Assembly: GCF_011947225.1 (NCBI RefSeq)
Contig: NZ_JAATVW010000012.1
Span: forward strand, 1 to 64,000
Origin: Planosporangium flavigriseum
GTDB lineage: Bacteria > Actinomycetota > Actinomycetes > Mycobacteriales > Micromonosporaceae
Length of the DNA stretch: 64,000 bases
Direction of reading: 5' to 3'
This document shows positions 32,424 through 40,183 of the stretch, piece by piece (the first letter of the stretch is position 1; every line of letters starts with the position of its first letter). The notes below the pieces were generated by a model that worked only from the letters and a program-made list of their open reading frames with translations, ran no database searches and was not told the origin of the DNA. A program made the position numbers and the translations under genes.

Positions 32424-33188
32424 GTGATGAATACCCCCCATTCCGCATTGAAGATCGAGGGGCTCGGCCTCCAGATCGGCGGGGCGACGATCCTCAAGGA
32501 CGTCGAGCTCGACATCATGCCAGGTGCCCGAGTCGGGGTCATCGGGCCGAACGGCGCCGGCAAGACCACGTTGTTCAACGCGATCTCCGGCGTCGTCCGG
32601 CCCACATCCGGACGCATTCTGATGGACGGGAGGGACGTCACCAGACTCGATGTTTCGAAACGAGCTCGCATGGGACTCGGGCGGACGTTCCAGACCTCAA
32701 GCATCTTCCCGAAGCTGACGATCTTTGAGAACGTCCGGCTCGCTGCGCAGGTGTCGCTCGGCGGGAACTATTCCCTCCTGCGATTCCCGCGCCGCTCCGA
32801 CGCCGCATCCCGACTGGCAGCAGAGACGATCGAGAAGGTCGGGCTCATCCACCAGCAGGATGCGTTTGCAGGTGAGGTGTCGCACGGCGACAAGCGCAAG
32901 CTGGAGATCGCCGTCCTCATGGTCACCGACGCTCGCGTCGTGCTCCTCGACGAGCCGATGGCCGGCGTCGCTTCAGGGGAGGTCGCCGCGCTCACCGAGA
33001 ACATCCGCTCGATGCACGCCGAGCAGCAGTCGACGCTACTCATGGTCGAACACCACATCGACGTCCTCATGGGCCTCGTCGACAAAGTCGCCGTGATGTA
33101 CTCCGGCACCGTCCTCGCCTTCGATACACCGCAGAACATCATGAACAATCCCCTCGTTCAGAGCGCCTATCTCGGGACATCGGCATGA
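32424..33188 (+). CDS. Liv-type ABC ATPase (LivG-like)
   Basis: A 254-residue cytoplasmic ATPase. Walker A is GPNGAGKTT (about residue 40), the Q-loop region is LGRTFQTSSIFPKLT, and Walker B is VVLLDEPMAGV followed by the switch His in MVEHHID. The signature position reads EVSHGDKRKLEIA, the relaxed form usual in LivG. A GTG at 32424 follows AAGGAAC, with an ATG one codon later as an alternative. The gene overlaps the next ATPase by four bases (ATGA). With the binding protein and permeases it forms one transporter. Confidence 0.92.
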   Translation: MMNTPHSALKIEGLGLQIGGATILKDVELDIMPGARVGVIGPNGAGKTTLFNAISGVVRPTSGRILMDGRDVTRLDVSKRARMGLGRTFQTSSIFPKLTIFENVRLAAQVSLGGNYSLLRFPRRSDAASRLAAETIEKVGLIHQQDAFAGEVSHGDKRKLEIAVLMVTDARVVLLDEPMAGVASGEVAALTENIRSMHAEQQSTLLMVEHHIDVLMGLVDKVAVMYSGTVLAFDTPQNIMNNPLVQSAYLGTSA

Positions 33189-33961
33189 GCGCGGCCACCC
33201 CCATCCTCGAGGTGGAGCACTTGAGCGCATCCATCGCCGGGCAGCAAGTGGTCGAGGACGTCTCCTTCACCGTCCCTCGAAGCGGCGTGACCGCCCTGCT
33301 AGGCCGCAACGGCGTCGGTAAGACGTCGACGCTTCGCGGCATCCTCGGACTGATCCAGCGGCGCGGCATCGTGAAGTTCGCCGGCGAGCGCATCGACACC
33401 ATGCAGACGTATCGCATCGTCCAGAAGGGGATCGGCTACGTGCCTGAGGAGCGCGAGGTGTTCTCGAAGCTCTCGGTGGCGGAGAATCTGGAACTCGCGG
33501 AGCGGCAGAAGAACCCCCACCGAGAGTTCGTAGCCCGGCTCTTCCCGGACCTCGTCCAGCGCCGGGACCAGCAAGCCGGCACGCTGTCCGGCGGGCAGCA
33601 GCAGATGGTGTCGGTCGCGCGGGCGCTGCTCAATGACAATCAACTGCTTCTCGTCGATGAGCCGACGAAGGGGTTGGCGCCGAAGATCGTGAACGAGGTG
33701 GCCGATGCGCTTGCCGCGGCCTCGAAGACGGTTCCGATTCTGCTCGTTGAGCAGAACCTCGAGGTGGTGCGTCGCCTCGCTGATCGCGTGGTCGTCATCG
33801 TGGGCGGGCGCGTCGCCCACGTCGGCGATGCAGCTGCAACGCTGGACGACGCCGATCTCGTCCGACGTCTGCTGGGTGTGCACGTCGGCGATTCGGCGCA
33901 TGGCGGTATCGCGCCCGCTCGAAACGCTGGCGAAGGCGCGGAAGGGGGACAGCACGCATGA
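33185..33961 (+). CDS. Liv-type ABC ATPase (LivF-like)
   Basis: A 258-residue cytoplasmic ATPase, second of the pair. Walker A is GRNGVGKTS, the signature is LSGGQQQM and Walker B is LLLVDEPTKGLAP, followed by LVEQNLEVV, a normal LivF arrangement. The start overlaps the stop of the LivG-like gene (ATGA), and its own stop overlaps the next permease start in the same way. The C-terminal 20 or so residues (AHGGIAPARNAGEGAEGGQH) extend beyond the usual LivF end and look disordered. Confidence 0.92.
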   Translation: MSAATPILEVEHLSASIAGQQVVEDVSFTVPRSGVTALLGRNGVGKTSTLRGILGLIQRRGIVKFAGERIDTMQTYRIVQKGIGYVPEEREVFSKLSVAENLELAERQKNPHREFVARLFPDLVQRRDQQAGTLSGGQQQMVSVARALLNDNQLLLVDEPTKGLAPKIVNEVADALAAASKTVPILLVEQNLEVVRRLADRVVVIVGGRVAHVGDAAATLDDADLVRRLLGVHVGDSAHGGIAPARNAGEGAEGGQHA

Positions 33962-34833
33962 GCAGTGTCGTGCTGGTTTTGATCACGGGACTGGGAGTTG
34001 GCGCTCTCTACTTCCTGGTCGCCTCGGGGTTGAGTCTCATCTATGGGCTGATGAACGTGCTCAACTTCGCGCATGGAGCCTTCATCGCCCTTGGGGCCCT
34101 CATCGGGTGGGAGGTTGCAGAACACACAGATGCCGCGAGCTGGTGGTCATTCCTACTGTCGCTCGTCGTGGGCGCCGTCGTCGGCGCTGCGTTCGCCGCA
34201 TTCACCGAACTCGTGCTGATCCGGCCGCTCTATCAGCGACACATCGAACAGGTGCTCGTGACGGTCGGCCTGTCGTTCGCCGCCATCGCGCTCTTCGACG
34301 GCATCTGGGGCCAGGATCTGCACAGCGTCAAAGGACCGGCCTGGCTCGACGAGGTAACCGTCGTCGCCGGCGCGCACATTGCCAACATCTTCTGGGTGCT
34401 CATCGTTGCCGCGGTTCTCGTTCTGGGAGGACTCAGCCTGTTCCTGCGCAAGACGCGGTACGGCAAGATCATCCGAGCGGGCGTCGAGAACCGCGCGATG
34501 GTAACTGCGCTCGGAATCGATGTGCGACGGGCCTTTACGCTGGTCTTTTCGATCGGTGGGGCGGCCGCCGGCCTCGGTGGCGTCCTGGCGATGCACTACA
34601 TGACCGGCGTCACGCCTGAGATCGGGTCGAGCCTCCTGATCTTCGCATTCATCGTCATCATCATCGGGGGCACCGAATCCCTCGTCGGGACGGCGGTGGC
34701 ATCCGTCATCGTGGCCGTGCTGCAGCAGTTCGCGAACACCTACCTCTGGGGCACCGGAGACTTCATCGCGATCGTGCTGCTCCCGATCGTGCTGCTCCTC
34801 CGGCCGTCCGGCCTCTTCGGAAAGCGTGCGTGA
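33958..34833 (+). CDS. Liv-type ABC permease (LivH-like)
   Basis: A 291-residue inner-membrane permease with about eight hydrophobic helices. The family opening (LITGLGVGALYFLVASGLSL followed by YGLMNVLNFAHGAF) is clear. The EAA-like loop appears in KIIRAGVENRAMVTALGIDV. It overlaps both neighbours: ATGA with the LivF-like gene and GTGA with the LivM-like gene. Gene order here is SBP-G-F-H-M, somewhat different from the classic E. coli order but common in actinobacteria. Confidence 0.92.
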   Translation: MSSVVLVLITGLGVGALYFLVASGLSLIYGLMNVLNFAHGAFIALGALIGWEVAEHTDAASWWSFLLSLVVGAVVGAAFAAFTELVLIRPLYQRHIEQVLVTVGLSFAAIALFDGIWGQDLHSVKGPAWLDEVTVVAGAHIANIFWVLIVAAVLVLGGLSLFLRKTRYGKIIRAGVENRAMVTALGIDVRRAFTLVFSIGGAAAGLGGVLAMHYMTGVTPEIGSSLLIFAFIVIIIGGTESLVGTAVASVIVAVLQQFANTYLWGTGDFIAIVLLPIVLLLRPSGLFGKRA

Positions 34834-35957
34834 TCGCCATGAAGCTCTCGTTCGATGTCCTGCGCAAGTCGGGGCCGTTCATCATCGGCGCCGTGCTCGT
34901 CATCGTCATGGCGCTGCTCCCGATGCTCAACATCGTGATCCCGGGCGTGCTACCCGGACCCACATATCAGCCGGGATCGCTCGCGCTCCTCTCGTTGTGC
35001 ATGGTCTACGCCGCGATGGCGCTCTCGTACAACCTCTTGCTCGGAACGTCCGGTCTGCTCTCGTTCGGGCACGCCCTCTACTTCGGCGCCGGCGCCTACG
35101 GACTCGGGATCCTGCTCAGTCGCACCGGCCTCCCGTTCTGGGTATCCACCGGGGTCGGCCTGGTCGGCGGGCTGGCATTGGCTCTGCTGTCTGGCGCCGT
35201 CGCGCTGCGCACCGTCGGGATCGCGTTCGCGATGGTCACCCTCGCGTTCGCGCAGACCGGCTCGCTCTTCGTGAGCCGGTCGTCGTCCCTGACCGGCGGC
35301 GAGGACGGCATCACGGTGAATACGATGAACGTGCCCGCCGCATTCGTCGGCATACTCAACACGAAGAATCTCTACTGGCTGGCCCTCGTCGTGCTCGTGC
35401 TTGTGTACCTTGTGGCGCTGTGGGTCGACAAGAGTCGGCTCGGTCACGTCGCCGCAGCCACCCGCGAGAACGAATTGCGGCTCCGCGTGCTCGGCTTACG
35501 CCCCTTTACGACGAAACTGATCGTGTTCGCGATCGCCGGCCTGATGGCCGCGGCCGCGGGCATGGTGTACCTCCTGCTTCAGTCCGGTGTGGGACCGAAG
35601 GCCGTCAACTACGACCTCACCGTCACGATCCTGGTGATGGTGGTACTGGGCGGCGTGGGATACCGGTGGGGGGCGATCGTCGGCGGCTTCGTCTACACGC
35701 TGCTGGATCAGCGACTCACTGCCCTGGCTCAGTCGGACGCTGTCGACTCGCTACCCGCATTCCTGCGCGTTCCGCTGTCCCAACCGCACTTCCTCCTCGG
35801 AATCGTCTTCATCCTGATCGTCATGTTCTCGGGAGGCGGCATCGCCGGAACCGTTGACAGCCGGATCCGACGTCGGGACTGGCGGCGAGCGGCTGAAGCT
35901 GCTCTTCCTCGGGCCGGTGGCGATGAGAGCGTCGCTCGTCCTCGTCTTCGTCCTTGA
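34830..35957 (+). CDS. Liv-type ABC permease (LivM-like)
   Basis: A 375-residue inner-membrane permease. LivM features include YAAMALSYNLLLGTSGLLSF followed by GHALYFGAGAYG, and SSLTGGEDGI. The EAA-like loop is RENELRLRVLGLRPF. The start is a GTG overlapping the previous stop (GTGA). The C-terminal 25 residues (RRRDWRRAAEAALPRAGGDE onward) are hydrophilic and may be non-native, because the chromosomal context changes soon after, at the tRNA-Val fragment. It is the last gene of the transporter operon, and a strong hairpin follows about 100 bases downstream. Confidence 0.9.
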   Translation: MIAMKLSFDVLRKSGPFIIGAVLVIVMALLPMLNIVIPGVLPGPTYQPGSLALLSLCMVYAAMALSYNLLLGTSGLLSFGHALYFGAGAYGLGILLSRTGLPFWVSTGVGLVGGLALALLSGAVALRTVGIAFAMVTLAFAQTGSLFVSRSSSLTGGEDGITVNTMNVPAAFVGILNTKNLYWLALVVLVLVYLVALWVDKSRLGHVAAATRENELRLRVLGLRPFTTKLIVFAIAGLMAAAAGMVYLLLQSGVGPKAVNYDLTVTILVMVVLGGVGYRWGAIVGGFVYTLLDQRLTALAQSDAVDSLPAFLRVPLSQPHFLLGIVFILIVMFSGGGIAGTVDSRIRRRDWRRAAEAALPRAGGDESVARPRLRP

Positions 35958-36058
35958 GCCGCTCGGCCCGCCGAGCCAGGTGGCCTTCACGACCCGAACG
36001 CCGGCATTCGTCGTCGGGATTCGGCTGGGCGACTCATGATCCCGACGGGAGATCGGCA

Positions 36059-36092
36059 AAGGCCCCGGTCGGAATTTCCGAACCGGGGCCTT
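36059..36092. terminator. Strong hairpin terminator
   Basis: AAGGCCCCGGT (36059-36069) pairs perfectly with ACCGGGGCCTT (36082-36092), and the loop CGGAATTTCCG is itself self-complementary. It can end the Liv operon from the left. From the right it would sit just behind the tRNA-Val fragment, as expected for a native tRNA terminator. Confidence 0.8.
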
Positions 36093-36107
36093 GGCCTGCA
36101 TAAATGC

Positions 36108-36152
36108 TGGTGGGCGATACTGGGATCGAGCCAGTGACCTTTTCGGTGTGAA
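36108..36152 (-). other. 3' half of tRNA-Val(CAC), probable attachment site
   Basis: On the minus strand the sequence runs from the anticodon loop TTCACAC through GGTCACTGGCTCGATCCCAG to TATCGCCCACCA. It gives a perfect five-base T-stem (ACTGG / CCAGT) and an acceptor 3' strand ATCGCCC-A-CCA. The 5' half (D-arm, acceptor 5' strand) is absent. Tyrosine integrases commonly recombine in the 3' half of tRNA genes, so this is likely one end of an integrated or excised element. The accessory DNA to the right (36.5-54 kb) is the likely cargo side. Confidence 0.75.
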
Positions 36153-36477
36153 CGTGGACGCCGCACCGCCTTGACCAGGGTGAACACGAGCCGGCGCAGG
36201 TCAGCGGTATTCGTTCGCCGCAGCTTGACGCCGTTCGGAGCAGTTCAGCGCGGTTCGGGTCGGCCGCGTGCTCCCCATCTGCTCCCCAGGTGCTGTGCTG
36301 CACTCAGTGTCTGACGCCCACAGACGGCTGTTGGACATCTCCGACACCGCCGCGCTGGAGGCGCCGTCTTGGACGCTTCGCGTCCGCCTGTGTGCAGACC
36401 TCGGCGGCTGGCTTCTGCTCGAGGTTCCGGCGCTGTGAGAGGGTGGGAGCGTTGGGATGCCGGGCCAAGGAGCGTAA
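36153..36477. other. Spacer right of tRNA-Val fragment
   Basis: No full gene is seen. A minus-strand reading at about 36245-36303 (AAQHLGSRWGARGRPEPR then stop) could be a scrap of an integrase C-terminus pointing towards the tRNA fragment, but the match is too short to claim. The right edge carries the AAGGAG ribosome-binding site of the gene at 36478. Confidence 0.35.
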
Positions 36478-36795
36478 GTGGAGCCTGACTATCTGCCGCT
36501 CGCGGATGCGATCGGCGAGTTGCGCAACGAGTTGATGGCAGCCGTCGACAACGCTACCGGCGAAGATCTCCGGTTCGCGGTCGAAGCCATCGAGGTCGAG
36601 ATGCAGGTCGTGGTGACCAACACGGTGAAGGGCGAAGGTGGCGGGACGTTGTTCGGCGTCCTGACGCTCAAGGCCGGTGCCGACCATGCCAAGGCAGCGA
36701 CCCACAAGGTCAAGTTGATGCTGAAGCCGATGACTTTGTCGGATCCTCATGCTGACGTCTACGTAGCGGACCCCGTCCCCGTTCGGCCCGAGTGA
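36478..36795 (+). CDS. Trypsin-co-occurring domain (trypco2) protein
   Basis: A 105-residue cytoplasmic protein matching the trypsin-co-occurring domain 2 pattern: LPLADAIGELRNELMAAVDN, then LRFAVEAIEVEMQVVVTNTV, and a beta-rich second half ending in KLMLKP. GTG start with AAGGAG upstream. It lies 16 bases before a trypsin-STAND-TPR gene, the same pairing reported for predicted NTP-dependent conflict systems in multicellular bacteria. In those models it is a regulator or target of the protease. The function here is inferred from that association and not from any catalytic motif. Confidence 0.8.
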   Translation: MEPDYLPLADAIGELRNELMAAVDNATGEDLRFAVEAIEVEMQVVVTNTVKGEGGGTLFGVLTLKAGADHAKAATHKVKLMLKPMTLSDPHADVYVADPVPVRPE

Positions 36796-36811
36796 GGGAG
36801 CGGAACCGCAG

Positions 36812-39781
36812 ATGCGAATCAATTCTGTGGCTGAGGTCTACGGCGGAGCATCCGGCACCGGGCACGTACTCGGGCAGGATCTGGTCTTGACCGCATCTCA
36901 TGTGGTGGCGGACGGTCATGCAGCGTCGGTACGGACTCTCGGGAGTGCCGAGTGGGTCGATGCTGACGTGATCTGGCGTGGCACAGGGGATGTGGACGCG
37001 GCACTGCTGCGCACCCGGCGGCCCCTCCCGTCCGAAACGGTGGATTCTTCGCTGCGCTGGGGAAGCGTCGGAACCTACGAGCAGATCTCTTGCCGGGTCA
37101 CCGGCTTCCCGGCCGTCCAGGCGCGCTCCAGCGGAGTTCGTGACACCGACACCTTCTGCGGCCAGACGGTGCCCGGGGCGGGCTACAAGAACGGCCGGAT
37201 TGTCATCCAGTCCGCAGGGGGTCCGCGCGACCGCATCGGGTCGGTTTCCCCTTGGGCGGGTATCTCGGGAGGCGCGGTGTTCTCGTCGCCCGAATCCCAT
37301 CTGCTCGGGATTGTCGAGTCGGTGCCTGCGGGCTACCCGAACAACCGCCTGAAAGTGGTGCCGACGAGCACTCTCCTCAAGGACTCTCGGTTCCGCGAGT
37401 TCGTGGGTGATCCTGCAATTCGCTCCGTGACCAAGTCCGGTTCCGTGATCCACCCGCCGTACGGGACGCTGCCGGACCGCCATCCAGCTTCTTGGCTGCT
37501 CGACCCTCGCTACGCGGTTGTCGACTTCATCGATGACGGGGGGTGGCTGGATGACCTGACGAAGTGGGCCACCTCGTCCGAGCGGTTTAGCATCGGCGCC
37601 ATCAGCGGCAGTGGCGGGATGGGCAAGAGCAGGCTCGCAGCCGAGTTGGCGGATCGCATGCGGCAGGTCGGCTGGGACGCGGGCTACCTCAACATCGACA
37701 ATGTTCAGAGCTGGCATGAGGTCTCGTCCGAGCACCCCTTGCTCATCATCATTGACTATGCGAGCCGATTCGGTGAGCGGCTAGCCGGGCTCATTGAACG
37801 GCTCGCGGCGAACTCGTCGGGAAAGCCGGTCCGGCTCCTTCTCGTCGAACGAAGATTGGGAGCCTGGTGGGAGACCGTCAACCGGGTGACGCGTCGACGT
37901 GCTCAGCATCTTCTCGACAAGCATGTCGTACTCCGCGAAAGCTCGATCAGCCCGGAATCGGTGAGTCGGCACCTGGAACTGGCTATGAGCTCACTGTCCC
38001 GGAAGCTCGGGGTGGAGCCGATCCCGGCGAGCGAGATCCGGACCGGAGACTCGACCAGCCCGCTCCTGATTCACATCTCGGTACTCCTCGCACTTAGGGG
38101 AACGGGACTCGAACCCGGGGGTGCGGAACCGCTAGGGCGTAGTCCGGCCACGCGGGAAGCGCTGCTGCAGGGCTTGCTCGATCGCGAGGTCACGCGGTGG
38201 GAGGCAGCCCTGGAGGCTCACAAGCTGGGTCATCTCCATTCCGCCCAAGCGGGCCGACTCGTGGCTATGGCCTCTCTCTTCAGCCCCACGCGAGCCGAGG
38301 CTAAGGTGCTGCTGGAGAGGATGCCGGAGATCTGTTCGCAACCGGACGTCCTCAAGGCTGTGGAGTGGCTTGCGGACATGTTCGGCTCCGAGGACGGGGT
38401 GATTCGTCCCGTCGGGCCGGATCTTGTCGTTGAGCACCTGCTCGAAACACTGAACGACCTCGACTCGCTCGTCCTCCGCCTGCTCGACGTCCGTGATGCC
38501 CTTACCGATGCGCCTCGGGCGAGAATGTTCCACCTGCTGAGCCTTTCGGCGCAGAGCGGAAGGAACTCCCGGGCCGCGTTGACGGCAGCCTTGGCGAGGC
38601 ATCTGCCGCAGCTCCTAGAAGCGGAGATCAGCAACGCGGAAACTGAGGACCATAGCTTGCTCGTCGGAGCCTTGTCGGCCTCTGACAAGTCAAATATCGC
38701 GTTGTCGAGAATCGCCCAGCAGGTCGCAGCGAGCATTCCGTCTGATTCGGAGAGGCTCGCCGAGGTCCGGGCGGAGGTTTTCGGCCTGGCGATCACCCGT
38801 GGCCGCAGGCGTGCTGGTGGCGGCATCGACAAGGTACCGGACGAGCTGCTCGTGGACGAGCGGGCTGCGGACTTCGCGGAGCTCGGACGCCTGCTCAACG
38901 AACTCGGGACGAGCCTAGGTCACCTCAGCCGTTGGGGACGGGCACAAGCCGCGACGCTGGAGGCCGTCGAGATCTTCTCGGTACTCAGTGCCAAGTTCGG
39001 CAACTTCCACGATCGGCGCAGCCTTGCGGTTGCGCTCAGCCACGCGGGACAGTTCTTCCGAAGTCTGCGACTGCACGACCAATCTCTGCGGTCCGCTATG
39101 AGGGCTACCGAGCTGTGGCGCGAGCTCGCCGTGGAGGATCCGAAGGAAAGGGAAGACCTCGCCATAGCCTTGACGAATCTGGCGGACTCCCTTTGCTCCG
39201 CAGGGAAGCCGGCCGAAGCAATCGCCTATAGCACCGAGGCCATAGCCCTTCTGCGATCCGAGTTGCGTCAGGGCGGCGAGCGCGCAAGGCCCCGGCTCGA
39301 GCGGGCTCTCTCTGAGCTGGCCCATCACCTGATGGAGGTCGGGGACGTCGACTGGGCACGGGAGGCGATCACCGAGGCCGCCAGCTCCGTGGGTTTCGAG
39401 GTGGGACAGACTGTCGAGACCAACAGGCTTGACTCGGTCGGCTACCTCAATGGATTGGCGGCGGAGTTGCTGTTGCGCGAGGGTGAGTTCGAGAAGGCGA
39501 AGTCCTGCGCCATCATCTCGGCATCCGCCTACGGCAAATATGCCCACGAATACCAGGGAAACTTTTACTACCTGCGCGGAAGCCTGCAGCTCCTCCTCAG
39601 AGTTCTGGATGCGGCCGGCGAGGCCGAGGATGCAGCCGCAATGCGAGCGGATCTGGCACATCTACTCGTGGAGCCAGGTATCGAAGACTACGACAAGGAG
39701 GTCAAAGAGTTCGAGGCGTTCGCGCACATCATCGAGGGCCGAGGTGCTTCAACGATGTTCTCGACTGCCGTCCGACGCTGA
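36812..39781 (+). CDS. Trypsin-like protease / STAND NTPase / TPR-like protein
   Basis: A 989-residue three-part protein. Residues 1-200 or so are a trypsin-fold protease with a plausible triad of His30 (LTASHVV), Asp62 (DVDAALL) and Ser152 (GISGGAV). Residues about 245-480 are a STAND-type P-loop NTPase with Walker A GSGGMGKS (Lys272) and Walker B LLIIIDYASR (Asp315). The remainder is helical, with TPR-like repeats near residues 690-980 (AQAATLEAVEIFSVLSAKFG, ALTNLADSLCSAGKPAEAIA). Such proteins act as sensors that oligomerise on an invader signal and unleash proteolysis. It follows the trypco2 gene by 16 bases, forming a two-gene defence candidate. Confidence 0.85.
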   Translation: MRINSVAEVYGGASGTGHVLGQDLVLTASHVVADGHAASVRTLGSAEWVDADVIWRGTGDVDAALLRTRRPLPSETVDSSLRWGSVGTYEQISCRVTGFPAVQARSSGVRDTDTFCGQTVPGAGYKNGRIVIQSAGGPRDRIGSVSPWAGISGGAVFSSPESHLLGIVESVPAGYPNNRLKVVPTSTLLKDSRFREFVGDPAIRSVTKSGSVIHPPYGTLPDRHPASWLLDPRYAVVDFIDDGGWLDDLTKWATSSERFSIGAISGSGGMGKSRLAAELADRMRQVGWDAGYLNIDNVQSWHEVSSEHPLLIIIDYASRFGERLAGLIERLAANSSGKPVRLLLVERRLGAWWETVNRVTRRRAQHLLDKHVVLRESSISPESVSRHLELAMSSLSRKLGVEPIPASEIRTGDSTSPLLIHISVLLALRGTGLEPGGAEPLGRSPATREALLQGLLDREVTRWEAALEAHKLGHLHSAQAGRLVAMASLFSPTRAEAKVLLERMPEICSQPDVLKAVEWLADMFGSEDGVIRPVGPDLVVEHLLETLNDLDSLVLRLLDVRDALTDAPRARMFHLLSLSAQSGRNSRAALTAALARHLPQLLEAEISNAETEDHSLLVGALSASDKSNIALSRIAQQVAASIPSDSERLAEVRAEVFGLAITRGRRRAGGGIDKVPDELLVDERAADFAELGRLLNELGTSLGHLSRWGRAQAATLEAVEIFSVLSAKFGNFHDRRSLAVALSHAGQFFRSLRLHDQSLRSAMRATELWRELAVEDPKEREDLAIALTNLADSLCSAGKPAEAIAYSTEAIALLRSELRQGGERARPRLERALSELAHHLMEVGDVDWAREAITEAASSVGFEVGQTVETNRLDSVGYLNGLAAELLLREGEFEKAKSCAIISASAYGKYAHEYQGNFYYLRGSLQLLLRVLDAAGEAEDAAAMRADLAHLLVEPGIEDYDKEVKEFEAFAHIIEGRGASTMFSTAVRR

Positions 39782-40183
39782 CGACTTCGGCAGACTAATG
39801 GGAATGGATCACCGGCGACCGTAGCGTCACGGTTCGCATGGTGGTACCTCCAGCGCTGCTCTTGCCGAAAACCTCAGCCGCCCTGGTCGGAGCCGGTGCG
39901 TGGGGTGGACGGGATGTCGACCCCGATTGCTTGGGCTGGGGCTGAAGTCAGGGCGATGTCGGCTGCCGTCGACGGCACAGCGGTGTAAGCCGGCAGCGGA
40001 CGGGTCCGGCGAGGCCGCAACCCTCGGGCGCCGTGTCCATCACACAGTTCGCGCCACAGCCACGTTATGGCGCCAGATGTCGCTGAGTTTGGGCACCAGC
40101 CAGATCTTGCCAGTCTCGATGTTCGTGAGTTTCGGCGCCACCCGCTTGGGTCGATCTCACCTTCCGTCGTATGAGCCATCCGC
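39782..40183. other. Spacer with a possible XRE-gene remnant
   Basis: No intact gene lies between the convergent STAND and OLD-type genes. Around 40075-40150 the minus strand reads PKLTNIETGKIWLVPKLSDI, which resembles the recognition-helix end of an XRE domain, but it has stops on both sides and no start. It may be a decayed regulator. Nothing else is recognised. Confidence 0.35.

Noticed and set aside
31219-32448. Minus-strand reading opposite the Liv binding protein
   Set aside because: It is antisense to a protein with a clear lipobox and family landmarks.
36245-36303. Possible integrase C-terminus (AAQHLGSRWGARGRPEPR) next to the tRNA-Val fragment
   Set aside because: The match is too short, no catalytic Tyr region is visible and no upstream frame continues, so no integrase was called.
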